Positions 46,518 through 54,949 of a stretch of 64,000 nt of DNA are shown piece after piece (positions within the stretch are counted from its first letter, which is position 1; each line of letters begins with the position of its first letter). Location: positions 61,307 to 125,306 of the forward strand of contig NZ_NPEG01000011.1 in assembly GCF_002812045.1 (NCBI RefSeq), in the 5' to 3' direction. The DNA is from Leptospira haakeii (lineage in GTDB: Bacteria > Spirochaetota > Leptospiria > Leptospirales > Leptospiraceae). The notes under the pieces were generated by a model. The model had not been told where the DNA came from, did no database searches, and saw nothing but the letters and a program-made list of their open reading frames with translations. The translations under genes and the position numbers were made by a program.

Positions 46518-47426
46518 ATGAGTTTCCGCTTTTACATTTCGTTCTGTATCTTAACCGGACTATCCTTTTCCGGTTTAGTAAAGATAGAAGGAATGGAGGC
46601 GGTATACCTGCGTGGAAAACTTCTGACCCAAAAGAAAGAAGTCCTACTCTCCGAGATCGCTAAACTTCCAGACGGGATGAAAGATAAGGTTGTATTAAGA
46701 AACTTGAATTCTCCTGTTGTCATTCGTCCAGAAAACTTAAAAGAAGTTCTGGCTGGAATCCCGGTTTCTGGAAAAGAAACATTAGTATTACCTTTGGATT
46801 CTGAATTAGATCCGGAAGACTTAGAAGAAAGTCTAAAAAAAGAAGTTTCTAAACTTCCTCAAGATAAAGAAGGGGATTTTAAAATTTCCTATATAGGCGG
46901 AGAAAGGTTTGTTCCAAGCCAAGGTGTGGAGCTGAAATGGGCGGGACTTCCTCAAGTCATTCATCCTGGACAAATCGTTGCTTCATTAGATTTTTATTTC
47001 GAGAGCAGAAAGGTCCATACTCAAAGGATCAAATTTAAATTAGAAAGAAGAACGAACGCGCTTTTCGCCAAAAAAGAGATCCGCAAGGGACAAAAGTTAC
47101 AAGCAGAAGATCTGGAAGAAAGAACCGTTTATATGGAAGAATCTTTTACGGACGGGATTTCCGGTAAGGATATCGGTTCCACTGCACTTAAGGATCTACA
47201 GATAGGGGAACTTCTCCGTAAAAAACAATTTAGGTTCTTATTCGATGTGCAAAGAGGCGGGGACGTAAATCTTGTTTATACCAAGGGAAATCTGGTAGTA
47301 AAGTCCAAGACAAAAGCATTAAGTTCCGGTAATATTGGAGAGATCGTGGACGTTTCTTCTCATTCGAAAGAAGGGAAAATTTCCGCAAGAGTAGTGGAGA
47401 AGGGTACAGTCCTTTTAGAGAATTGA
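46518..47426 (+). CDS. flgA: Flagellar P-ring assembly chaperone FlgA
   Basis: A 302-residue secreted protein (signal peptide ~1-20) longer than E. coli FlgA (~219). The C-terminal ~130 residues are the SAF-type FlgA domain: K-K-E-I-R-K-G-Q-K-L-Q-A-E-D-L, I-G-S-T-A-L-K-D-L-Q-I-G-E, and V-N-L-V-Y-T-K-G-N-L-V-V. It escorts FlgI to the P-ring in the periplasm. The extra N-terminal ~100 residues are unassigned. It begins 5 nt after flgG. Confidence 0.88.
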   Translation: MSFRFYISFCILTGLSFSGLVKIEGMEAVYLRGKLLTQKKEVLLSEIAKLPDGMKDKVVLRNLNSPVVIRPENLKEVLAGIPVSGKETLVLPLDSELDPEDLEESLKKEVSKLPQDKEGDFKISYIGGERFVPSQGVELKWAGLPQVIHPGQIVASLDFYFESRKVHTQRIKFKLERRTNALFAKKEIRKGQKLQAEDLEERTVYMEESFTDGISGKDIGSTALKDLQIGELLRKKQFRFLFDVQRGGDVNLVYTKGNLVVKSKTKALSSGNIGEIVDVSSHSKEGKISARVVEKGTVLLEN

Positions 47427-47427
47427 T

Positions 47428-48093
47428 ATGATCCGTAGTTTAAAATTTATACTTCCACTTTTATTTTTATCCGGAATGATCGCTCTATTCGCTCAAGATC
47501 TATCCCAATGGCAGGATAAAAATCCTTACTCCAGAAGCCAAAATCTGAAAGTAGGAACTACTATATTCGTAAAATTGAAAGATGGTTTTACTGCGGAGTT
47601 CGAGATTGAATCTACTGCAGATGAAAATATAACTATCAAGGCCGTTCCCGATAAAAAAGTGATCCCTGATAATCCTGCTTATAATACGGACCGTACAATC
47701 GTTCGTAAGAATAAAGGTAAGATCAAATCATTAGGTAAACTGAAAGGGAATCTGACAGCTGTAGTTACTGCGATAGATACAAATACAGGCCTTTTGACAT
47801 TACAAGGACAACGCTCTTCTACTTATAATGGAGAACCTTCTCAAGTTCTTTTGACCGGAAGATTATCCCCGGAGTTTATTTCCAGAGACAATTCTGTAGA
47901 TGCGGATCGGATTGCAGATTTGCAAATCCAGTTTACAGGAAGAATTGAACCTAAAAATTTACAACCTCCTATCACTTTAAAAACGATCAATAATCCTGAT
48001 GGGACCGTAACCGTTAAGGCGGAACTTTCAGAAGAAGAAAAACAAAGATATATTCTGGAACAGTTGAATCGTTTATTGGGAGAGTCTAAATGA
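47428..48093 (+). CDS. flgH: Flagellar L-ring-type protein FlgH without lipid anchor
   Basis: A 221-residue FlgH homologue: N-P-Y-S, V-G-T-T-I-F-V-K-L, G-N-L-T-A-V-V-T, T-G-L-L-T-L-Q-G and I-S-R-D-N-S-V-D-A-D-R-I-A-D-L-Q-I-Q-F-T-G-R-I. Typical FlgH is an outer-membrane lipoprotein, but here the signal peptide (~1-22, ending L-F-A-Q-D) has no cysteine at all. That suits a flagellum that stays in the periplasm. Its stop overlaps flgI by 4 nt. Confidence 0.88.
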   Translation: MIRSLKFILPLLFLSGMIALFAQDLSQWQDKNPYSRSQNLKVGTTIFVKLKDGFTAEFEIESTADENITIKAVPDKKVIPDNPAYNTDRTIVRKNKGKIKSLGKLKGNLTAVVTAIDTNTGLLTLQGQRSSTYNGEPSQVLLTGRLSPEFISRDNSVDADRIADLQIQFTGRIEPKNLQPPITLKTINNPDGTVTVKAELSEEEKQRYILEQLNRLLGESK

Positions 48094-49157
48094 AAAGAGT
48101 AGTTTTACTTTTTATAATATTCTCCTTATCACTTTCCGGAGCAGAAGTTCGTTTAAAGGACCTTGCTAAGATAGAAGGGATCAGGGATAATCAAATCACC
48201 GGTTATGGTATCGTGGTTGGACTGCCTGGTACTGGAGATTCTAAAACTCCAATGACTACTGAGAGTATGAAAAATTACCTCAAGAACCTGGGAGTGGATG
48301 CGAATCTAAAGCCGGAACAAACTAAAAACATAGCATCCGTATTAATTACTGCTAATATTCCTTCTTATGCTAGAAAAGGGGATAGATTGGATGTGACCGT
48401 TTCTTCTATAGGAGACGCAAAGTCATTGGAGGGAGGGGTACTTCTTCAGTCTCCTTTAAAAACCGCAAATGATAAAATTTATGCGGTAGCAAGCGGAGTT
48501 ATCTCCTTTGGCGGAAAAGAAAACAGCGCAGGCGGACTTGGAAGAGCTTCCAAAAAGACTGTGGGGATAGTTCACGCAGGTGCAATTGTAGAAGCCGAAT
48601 TAAAAGAAGATTTCTTTTCCAACCAGAGAGTGGTAATTCGATTGAATAGCCAAGACTTCTCATTAATGAATAACGTAATCAATCGTATCAAAGAAACTGT
48701 TCCGGAAAAATTCGGGTTAAAAGCTGAATCCATCCAGGCTTTAACACCATCCGAGATCGTGATAGAAGTTGGTGCTGGATTCTCTGCTAAATCTCCAGGG
48801 CTTCTTAACCTTCTTTCTGATCTGGAAAACATCACTGTAGAATCGAATCCTAGAGCAAAAGTGGTGATTAACGAAAGATCCGGAGTCATCGTAATGGGCG
48901 GAAATATCACAATTGACGAGGTTGCGGTTGCTAGATCGGGCCTTAGTCTTTCCGTTGCAGATAAGAATAGAAGACCTACAAGGTTGAGCGGAGAAAAACC
49001 ACCTACTAAAGAATCTTTCGTGATAGAAGAGGCCACTCAAGTCTCCGATGTGGTGGAAGCATTGAACAAAGTAGGAGCTTCTACAAAAGATATTATAGCA
49101 ATTTTAGAAGCATTGAAGGCAGCAGGTGCACTTCATGCAGAATTGGAGATACAATAA
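48090..49157 (+). CDS. flgI: Flagellar P-ring protein FlgI
   Basis: A 355-residue secreted protein (signal ~1-18) with FlgI hallmarks: R-L-K-D-L-A-K-I-E-G-I-R-D-N-Q-I-T-G-Y-G-I-V-V-G-L-P-G-T-G-D-S, S-V-L-I-T-A-N-I-P, and the end V-S-D-V-V-E-A-L-N-K-V-G-A-S. It forms the P-ring around the rod. Sits between flgH and flgJ with 4-nt and 1-nt overlaps. Confidence 0.95.
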   Translation: MKRVVLLFIIFSLSLSGAEVRLKDLAKIEGIRDNQITGYGIVVGLPGTGDSKTPMTTESMKNYLKNLGVDANLKPEQTKNIASVLITANIPSYARKGDRLDVTVSSIGDAKSLEGGVLLQSPLKTANDKIYAVASGVISFGGKENSAGGLGRASKKTVGIVHAGAIVEAELKEDFFSNQRVVIRLNSQDFSLMNNVINRIKETVPEKFGLKAESIQALTPSEIVIEVGAGFSAKSPGLLNLLSDLENITVESNPRAKVVINERSGVIVMGGNITIDEVAVARSGLSLSVADKNRRPTRLSGEKPPTKESFVIEEATQVSDVVEALNKVGASTKDIIAILEALKAAGALHAELEIQ

Positions 49158-49627
49158 TGATAGATAAAATTCAAGACTATCGATCTAAATTGGATCTTAC
49201 GGAAAGGCCGGAAGTTCAAAGACTTTTACGCGAGGAAAAAAACGTAAAGCCTGGTCAAAGTTTTCCGGACCAATTAAGAGAAGAATTTAATAATACTTTA
49301 TCCGGAAAAGTTTCCTCTTCTGAAGTGAGAATGCCTCATAATATTAAGGAAGAAATCGCTGCCGATCCATATCGCAAAAAGTTATTTGATGCTTCCGGCG
49401 AATTTGAATCCATCTTCGTAAAGATGATGTTGAAAGAAATGAAATCCACAGTTCATAAATCCGGACTCATCGATGGTGGATACGCGGAAGAAATTTTCGA
49501 AGATATGCTCTATGACGAATATTCAAAGAATCTTTCCGCAAATTCATCTTTGGGACTGGCTGAACAGATTTATCAATCTTTGTCTTCTAATCTTCCACCG
49601 ATCTCTAAACTAGATTCTAAAATTTAA
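49157..49627 (+). CDS. flgJ: Rod-binding protein FlgJ, muramidase-less
   Basis: A 156-residue protein holding only the N-terminal FlgJ rod-binding domain: F-E-S-I-F-V-K-M-M-L-K-E-M-K-S-T, G-G-Y-A-E-E-I-F-E-D-M-L-Y-D-E-Y. The peptidoglycan hydrolase half found in gammaproteobacteria is absent. It is thought to cap or scaffold the growing rod. Last gene of the flagellar operon; its end overlaps the convergent TetR gene by 4 nt. Confidence 0.9.
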   Translation: MIDKIQDYRSKLDLTERPEVQRLLREEKNVKPGQSFPDQLREEFNNTLSGKVSSSEVRMPHNIKEEIAADPYRKKLFDASGEFESIFVKMMLKEMKSTVHKSGLIDGGYAEEIFEDMLYDEYSKNLSANSSLGLAEQIYQSLSSNLPPISKLDSKI

Positions 49628-50265
49628 TTTCCTTCTTTTTCCCAGGCTCTGAGAAATCCTTTTGTGGAAAGATTTTTTGCAGCCTGAGGACTTACCCCGA
49701 AACTTTTTAATACCAGAGTCATCATTTCTCGATCGTGTGAAACATCTTTTGCACGGCCTTCTAAAATATTACGGATTCCATAGTGTAATGCTCCTACAAA
49801 TAAGCCCAAAGCGGATTCTTCTGATTCGATTTGGAATTTTCCAGATTTGATTCCATTCTTTAAATCGTTTATAGGATAACTTAATAATAAATCGCTCATT
49901 CTAGGAGCGACTGCTGCGATTCTGATCAAAGCCCAGGCCCAATCGAAATCCTTTCTAGCTTTTTTAAAGAATAGAATACCTGCAAGAGCCATTCTTTCTG
50001 CCGGATCTTTTAGATCCTTCATACCAATTTCTATTTCTTCTGCAAGACCTTCGATCAATGCAAGTGAGGAAGCTTCGAGTAATTCTTCCTTGGTTTTGAA
50101 ATAATTGTAGAAGGTTCCGTTTGCGACCTCCGCCTCTGCGCTTACTTCTGCTATTGAAGTTTCTGCTGCGTCTTTCTGAGCAAACAGACGCAATGCTGCT
50201 TTCATGATTTGAGCGCGGGTTCTTTCCCGTTTAGGGAGTAGCTTCTTTTTCGGAACGGAAGGCAT
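49624..50265 (-). CDS. TetR family regulator of the aromatic-degradation-like operon
   Basis: A 213-residue TetR: HTH at ~15-62 (I-M-K-A-A-L-R-L-F-A-Q-K-D...E-V-A-N-G-T-F-Y-N-Y-F-K-T-K-E-E-L-L), then a helical ligand domain. It is divergent from the flavin hydroxylase gene across a 36-bp near-perfect palindrome, strongly suggesting that it represses that operon and itself. Convergent with flgJ. Confidence 0.88.
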   Translation of the reverse strand: MPSVPKKKLLPKRERTRAQIMKAALRLFAQKDAAETSIAEVSAEAEVANGTFYNYFKTKEELLEASSLALIEGLAEEIEIGMKDLKDPAERMALAGILFFKKARKDFDWAWALIRIAAVAPRMSDLLLSYPINDLKNGIKSGKFQIESEESALGLFVGALHYGIRNILEGRAKDVSHDREMMTLVLKSFGVSPQAAKNLSTKGFLRAWEKEGN

Positions 50266-50300
50266 TCTATGAATGTATACGAGCCCGACTCTCTTTTCGC

Positions 50301-50336
50301 AATTACATTTTTGAGAGACCTCTCAAAAATGTAATT
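50301..50336. promoter_or_regulatory. 36-bp palindromic TetR operator
   Basis: Arms AATTACATTTTTGAGAG (50301-50317) and CTCTCAAAAATGTAATT (50320-50336), 17 of 17 complementary with a two-base centre. The right end overlaps a -35-like TTGACC (50335-50340) facing the hydroxylase gene, as expected for repression. Confidence 0.85.
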
Positions 50337-50363
50337 GACCTTTATTTTAAATTTTGATCTAGT
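50335..50363 (+). promoter_or_regulatory. Candidate promoter of the hydroxylase operon
   Basis: TTGACC (50335-50340), 17-base spacer, then TCTAGT (50358-50363) preceded by TGA in extended -10 position. The -10 fit is modest; the location just after the operator supports it. Confidence 0.4.
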
Positions 50364-50389
50364 CCTCATTTATGAGGAATTCATGAAAA

Positions 50390-51994
50390 ATGAGATATAT
50401 CTCATATTTTTCTCAATCGGAAAAGCCTAATGTAGTGATCGTTGGGGCAGGGCCAGTTGGGGTCCTTACTGCCAATTTGCTGGGTATGTATGAAATTCCC
50501 ACCCTTGTGATCGATCAAAATCCGGGGATTTTAGAGATCCCGAGAGCGATTTCTTTGGACCAAGATGCTTTAAGAATTTTGCAAGCGATCGGGTTGGAAG
50601 AAGAAGCAGCCCGTACTATGCCCGCAATTTCCGGAGTGCAGATGGTTTCTCCTTTGGGAGGACCAATTGCAAAGATCAATTCATCCGGTTCTCTTGATGG
50701 GCATCCAAGGCTTGTATCTATTTACCAACCATCTTTGGAAAGAATACTAAGGAAAGGTTTGGAGAGATTTGATCAGGTGAGTCTTTGGTCAGAATGTATT
50801 TATTTAGATCATAAGGAATACGATTCGGAAATTGTAATCAGAGTAAAATGTAAAGAGTTAGAGTATAGGATCAGCACGGGATTTTTACTCGGTTGTGACG
50901 GAGCTCATAGTTCTGTACGAACCAAACAAGGTTGGAAACTACAAGGATCTTCGTACAAGGAAGATTGGTTGATTCTAGATGTAGCAAATCTAGGTAAAGT
51001 TTGGGATACGGTTGAATTTTTATGTGATCCTAAACGGCCGATCGCTCATGTTCCAGGTCCAAACGGTTCTCAAAGGTGGGAGTTCCTACTAAAGAAAGGT
51101 GAAACCAAGGAAGAAATGGAGAAGCCTGGAAAAGTGGCCGAACTGATGAAACCTTGGGGAGATATTTCCTCTATGAACGTGGAAAGAACCGCGGTGTACA
51201 GATTCCAGGCTAAAACCGCCGACTGTATGGGAAAGGGAAGAGTTTATCTTTTAGGAGACGCCGCCCATCTAACTCCTCCTTTTGCCGGTCAGGGATTGGT
51301 AAGTGGAATGAGGGATACATTTAATCTAGGATGGAAGATCTCTTCCGTTCTGAAAGGTTCGGCCTCTTATAAAATTCTTTCAAGTTATCATATAGAAAGA
51401 AAAGCACATGCAAAAAAGATGATACGATTGGCCGTATTTTTGGGATCTATCATCATGACCCGGAATAAAGCGATCGCGCTCGTCCGAGATTTTATCTTTA
51501 AAATATTATATTATTCTCCTTTCCGCCCTTTTCTTTCCGATCTGCGGATTAAACCGGATAACTCATTCAAAAAAGGTCTCTTTTTAATGAAAGGTAAATC
51601 AAAAAAATATAATATTGTGCCCGGGGCTTCGTTTCCTCAATTTCCGGTAAAATTGCCCGAAGGACAAATCGTGTTTTCAGACCTTCTTTTAGGCAAGGAT
51701 ATGATCCTTATAGGTTATGGTAAACATCCTCTTTCAGTATTGCATTCAGAATCCAAAGAAAGATGGGAAATGATCGGTGGAAAATATTGTTTTCTCACAA
51801 GTCAGCAACAATTGTCGGAGAATTATTCCGCAGATGCGGAAGATATTACTTCTTCCTTTTCTCATTATTTCGGCGGAAGGGATCGGTTTGTTATCGTTCG
51901 TCCGGATCGAATCATTGCTGCTACATTCAATTCAGAAGAAGCAAACAATACGATCCTAAAATATTTGGATATTCACCAAGGAAAATCGCCATGA
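50390..51994 (+). CDS. FAD-dependent aromatic hydroxylase (MhpA/PheA-type monooxygenase)
   Basis: A 534-residue class A flavin monooxygenase: FAD motif G-A-G-P-V-G-V-L-T-A, D-G-A-H-S-S-V-R, and G-D-A-A-H-L-T-P-P-F-A-G-Q-G-L-V-S-G-M-R-D. The last ~130 residues resemble the thioredoxin-like C-terminal domain of phenol and 3-HPP hydroxylases. It would add a hydroxyl to a phenolic ring, making a catechol-type product for the next enzyme. Start at ATG 50390, 11 bases after GAGGA; another ATG at 50383 is out of frame. Overlaps the next gene by ATGA. Confidence 0.87.
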   Translation: MRYISYFSQSEKPNVVIVGAGPVGVLTANLLGMYEIPTLVIDQNPGILEIPRAISLDQDALRILQAIGLEEEAARTMPAISGVQMVSPLGGPIAKINSSGSLDGHPRLVSIYQPSLERILRKGLERFDQVSLWSECIYLDHKEYDSEIVIRVKCKELEYRISTGFLLGCDGAHSSVRTKQGWKLQGSSYKEDWLILDVANLGKVWDTVEFLCDPKRPIAHVPGPNGSQRWEFLLKKGETKEEMEKPGKVAELMKPWGDISSMNVERTAVYRFQAKTADCMGKGRVYLLGDAAHLTPPFAGQGLVSGMRDTFNLGWKISSVLKGSASYKILSSYHIERKAHAKKMIRLAVFLGSIIMTRNKAIALVRDFIFKILYYSPFRPFLSDLRIKPDNSFKKGLFLMKGKSKKYNIVPGASFPQFPVKLPEGQIVFSDLLLGKDMILIGYGKHPLSVLHSESKERWEMIGGKYCFLTSQQQLSENYSADAEDITSSFSHYFGGRDRFVIVRPDRIIAATFNSEEANNTILKYLDIHQGKSP

Positions 51995-53094
51995 AACAAA
52001 TTCCGTCCGCATGTCCCGTTCGTTCCGATCGCCCCTTAAGCAAGGCTGCAGACATCGCCTATATACGGTTAGGCCGGGAAAATTTGGAATCTGCCTCCGA
52101 ATACTATCAAGATTTCGGATTGGATATAGTGGAGAAAAAAGAAGACCGGATTTTGTTTCGTGGAAATAGCTCCGATCTTCCCTGTTGGTCCTTGGAAAAG
52201 GCCGACAGGGATTTTTTAATCGGTCTAGGAATATATCTACATTCTTCGGAAGATTTTGAAAGACTGAAAACCATTCCTGGTGCAGAATTTCTACAAAACG
52301 GACGTATCAATTCTATTCCGTGTGTGACTCTTTTTGATCCTTCTGGACTTCCCGTGGATGTAATGTATGTACCGGAGGAAAAAAACAAAAATCCAATCGA
52401 TCCTACGGAAGAACTTTGGAATTATCCGGGAGAATCTCGTAGAGCTAATCTCCCAAGGCCTTGCGAATCGAGGCCTTCTAAGATTAACAGATTAGGACAT
52501 GCGGTTTTTCTAAAACAGGAATTTCTAAAGAATGCTTCTTGGTACTGCGATACTTTCGGAATGATTCCCTCCGATATTCAAATCCTTCCGGAATCCAAGG
52601 AGCCTGTAATCGTTTTTTTAAGATTCGATCGAGGGGAAATTCTATCAGATCACCATTCGATTGTGATTGCTTCAGGGATCACGGATAGTTTAGAACATTG
52701 CGCCTTCGAATTGAAAGATTTGGATGAGGTAGCAACGGGAAGAGAATGGCTTTTAGGAAAAGGATACCATTCCAGTTGGGGAATCGGAAGGCATTTACTA
52801 GGTAGCCAGATCTTTGATTATCATAGGGATCCTGCCGGTATGTTAGTAGAACATTATGCTGACGGAGATAAGTTCGATAACTCTGTTCCTACCGGGATTC
52901 ATTTAATAAATCGAAAAAGTTTGTATCAGTGGGGAGAAAATATGCCCAAAGATTTTTTGGACACTAAACTTTCTCTTCAAAAATTATTGGAGTTATGGAA
53001 AGGAATTATTTCAGGAAGGCGAATCTCCATACCTATTCTCATAGAATTGAAGAAGGTCGCGGAAATTTCTCCTAGAACTTGGATTAAATATTAA
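51991..53094 (+). CDS. Type I extradiol ring-cleavage dioxygenase-like VOC protein
   Basis: A 367-residue protein of two VOC (glyoxalase-fold) modules (~18-128 and ~165-300). Metal-binding residues of type I extradiol dioxygenases are in place in the second module: H170 (R-L-G-H-A-V-F), H236 (L-E-H-C-A-F-E) and E287 (M-L-V-E-H-Y). Such enzymes cleave catechols next to the diol using Fe(II) and O2. Its ATG overlaps the hydroxylase stop, so the two steps are coupled. Frames extending upstream are shadows. Confidence 0.8.
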   Translation: MKQIPSACPVRSDRPLSKAADIAYIRLGRENLESASEYYQDFGLDIVEKKEDRILFRGNSSDLPCWSLEKADRDFLIGLGIYLHSSEDFERLKTIPGAEFLQNGRINSIPCVTLFDPSGLPVDVMYVPEEKNKNPIDPTEELWNYPGESRRANLPRPCESRPSKINRLGHAVFLKQEFLKNASWYCDTFGMIPSDIQILPESKEPVIVFLRFDRGEILSDHHSIVIASGITDSLEHCAFELKDLDEVATGREWLLGKGYHSSWGIGRHLLGSQIFDYHRDPAGMLVEHYADGDKFDNSVPTGIHLINRKSLYQWGENMPKDFLDTKLSLQKLLELWKGIISGRRISIPILIELKKVAEISPRTWIKY

Positions 53095-53103
53095 GGAAAT
53101 CTT

Positions 53104-54051
53104 ATGGCAAAAAATTTTGTACGTTTCAAGAAGAATGATGGGATCGATTGGGGAGAATGGAAACAAGGAAAAGTTTTTCCTTTAGGTGCGGGAGAATTAA
53201 ATACCAGAGAATTTTTGGAATATTCCAAAAGTAATCCATCTTCAAGTTCTAAATTTTATTCTCCGGAAGAATTGGAGATTCTTTCTCCGATCACGGCACC
53301 TTGCCAAGTGGTTTGCCAAGGTGCGAATTATAGACAACATCTAATTGAATCCGGATTGGATCCTGACGAAAAAAATTATATTCTATTCTTCAGTAAGTCC
53401 GATGCATCTTTGACTTCTCCTATAGGAAAAGTTATCCGTCCGAAACAAGTCCAACTATTGGATTACGAAATTGAATTGGGTCTTGTTTTTGGAAAATCCA
53501 TTCAAGAACCTTGGAGTAAAAACTCGGGAGAAGTTTCCGAATACGTTGCTGCTTTCTTTATGGCTAATGATGTATCTGCAAGAGATATACAACTTCCTCA
53601 ATTACAATGGTACAAAGGAAAATCTTATCGTACATTTTTGCCTGCGGGTCCGGTGCTTGCCGTTTTAGAGCCTGGAGATTTTCAGCTATGGAAAAGTTTG
53701 GAATTAACTTTGCTTGTGAATGATCGAGTGAGACAACATGACACTGCAGCGGATCTGGTTTTTAATCCAGAAGAGAGTATCCGAGAATTATCTCATTTTT
53801 GTAATATAGAACCGGGGGATGTACTTCTTACGGGAACTCCTTCCGGCTGTGCATTGAGAGCTCCTGGGAAACTTTTGCAAAAGATTGCAGCACTTCTGCC
53901 GGAAAAAAAGAAATGGGAATTATTCGTAAAAGGGCAACTAAAACGATCTGAATATCTTCAACCAGGAGATAAGATTCGTTCCTTTATTCGTAGTGCAGAT
54001 CGAAGAATCGATTTAGGAGATCAGATTCTTAGAGTGGAGCAGGAACCATAG
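53104..54051 (+). CDS. Fumarylacetoacetate hydrolase family protein
   Basis: A 315-residue FAH-fold protein with metal ligands in D-Y-E-I-E-L-G-L-V (Glu pair) and N-D-V-S-A-R-D-I-Q (Asp), plus [11 protein letters not shown] and T-G-T-P-S-G-C. Family members hydrolyse C-C bonds of acylpyruvates or act as hydratase/decarboxylase in meta-cleavage pathways. As third gene of the operon it likely processes the ring-fission product. GGAAATCTT precedes the ATG. Confidence 0.87.
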   Translation: MAKNFVRFKKNDGIDWGEWKQGKVFPLGAGELNTREFLEYSKSNPSSSSKFYSPEELEILSPITAPCQVVCQGANYRQHLIESGLDPDEKNYILFFSKSDASLTSPIGKVIRPKQVQLLDYEIELGLVFGKSIQEPWSKNSGEVSEYVAAFFMANDVSARDIQLPQLQWYKGKSYRTFLPAGPVLAVLEPGDFQLWKSLELTLLVNDRVRQHDTAADLVFNPEESIRELSHFCNIEPGDVLLTGTPSGCALRAPGKLLQKIAALLPEKKKWELFVKGQLKRSEYLQPGDKIRSFIRSADRRIDLGDQILRVEQEP

Positions 54052-54125
54052 CTGGCCCAAAGGAAAAATTCGGGATCTTCCTGCATAAATATTTTCCGAA
54101 ACTATTCGCAATATTTTTGACTAAG

Positions 54126-54151
54126 GCCTCCGTCACCTAACGATTGGAGGC
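54126..54151 (+). promoter_or_regulatory. Hairpin pairing with the ribosome site of the DUF2721 gene
   Basis: GCCTCC (54126-54131) is complementary to GGAGGC (54146-54151), which contains the Shine-Dalgarno of the next gene. Folding would hide the ribosome site, so translation may be controlled. Confidence 0.4.
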
Positions 54152-54152
54152 T

Positions 54153-54557
54153 ATGGATACTTTGAGTTATAATGCTCCCGGGATTCTTTTCCCGGCGATA
54201 TCACTTCTCATGCTAGCGTTTACAAATCGGTTTTTGGGTTTAAGCTCTCTTACTAGACAATTATTAGATAAATATAGGGAATCCGAGGATCCGAATATCG
54301 AGGCCCAAGTTCGAAATCTTGTAATACGAATTTCCCATATCCGATTTTCTCAGACGTTTGGTATTTTAAGTATGACATTCTGTACCGCATCGATCTTATT
54401 CATTGCGATTTGGAATATCGGAGCTTGGATCTGTTTCGGGCTTTCCTTATTTTCGATGCTCACTTCGCTGGTATTTTCTTTATTAGAGATCCGACTTTCC
54501 GTGCGAGCCTTAGAATTGGAAATACATGCGGTATTTTCATGGGATTCGTCCCGTTAA
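54153..54557 (+). CDS. DUF2721 membrane protein
   Basis: A 134-residue protein with three membrane spans and the DUF2721 pattern: A-P-G-I-L-F-P-A-I-S-L-L-M-L-A-F-T-N-R, a central R-I-S-H-I-R-F-S-Q-T-F-G segment, and a final S-V-R-A-L-E-L-E. Function unknown. The ATG at 54153 directly after GGAGG is taken; an upstream TTG at 54144 is possible but has no ribosome site. Confidence 0.78.
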   Translation: MDTLSYNAPGILFPAISLLMLAFTNRFLGLSSLTRQLLDKYRESEDPNIEAQVRNLVIRISHIRFSQTFGILSMTFCTASILFIAIWNIGAWICFGLSLFSMLTSLVFSLLEIRLSVRALELEIHAVFSWDSSR

Positions 54558-54678
54558 AATTTTAGCCTGTTTTTTCGTTCGTTATAGATTAGTGAAGGAA
54601 ATATTTTTCGGACTAAGGTTTGTTGAAAACTGAATTGACTTCGCCGTTTTGGTGATACACAATCCTGTTTCTGTTTGC

Positions 54679-54948
54679 ATGATACAAATCAGCGAGATTT
54701 TGAATCTTATTTTCGATTCTATCGGTTTAATTGCGATAGTCGCTCTTTATCGAATCGGACTTATTCCTAAGTATAAATATCTGTTTTACGGGTTTTTAAA
54801 CGTTTGGTTCAGCAGTCTTTTTACGGTTTTGGAAGGATTCTTTTGGCCTGTATTTCTGAATTTTCTGGAACATTTCACTTTCTTATTATCCGGAGCCTTC
54901 TTTCTATTCGGGATAAGCGTTTATTTCTTAAAAAGGCAGGAAATCTGA
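54679..54948 (+). CDS. Small membrane protein next to histidine kinase
   Basis: An 89-residue hydrophobic protein with three probable membrane helices and no recognised domain. The frame continues to 54649, so the start is uncertain; no good ribosome site precedes the ATG at 54679. It ends 1 nt before the histidine kinase gene and, with that kinase's own membrane part, may form its sensory unit. Confidence 0.55.
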   Translation: MIQISEILNLIFDSIGLIAIVALYRIGLIPKYKYLFYGFLNVWFSSLFTVLEGFFWPVFLNFLEHFTFLLSGAFFLFGISVYFLKRQEI

Positions 54949-54949
54949 A

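Noticed and set aside
51763..51990. Upstream extension of the dioxygenase frame
   Set aside because: It lies inside the hydroxylase gene in another frame; the ATGA overlap at 51991 is the convincing start.
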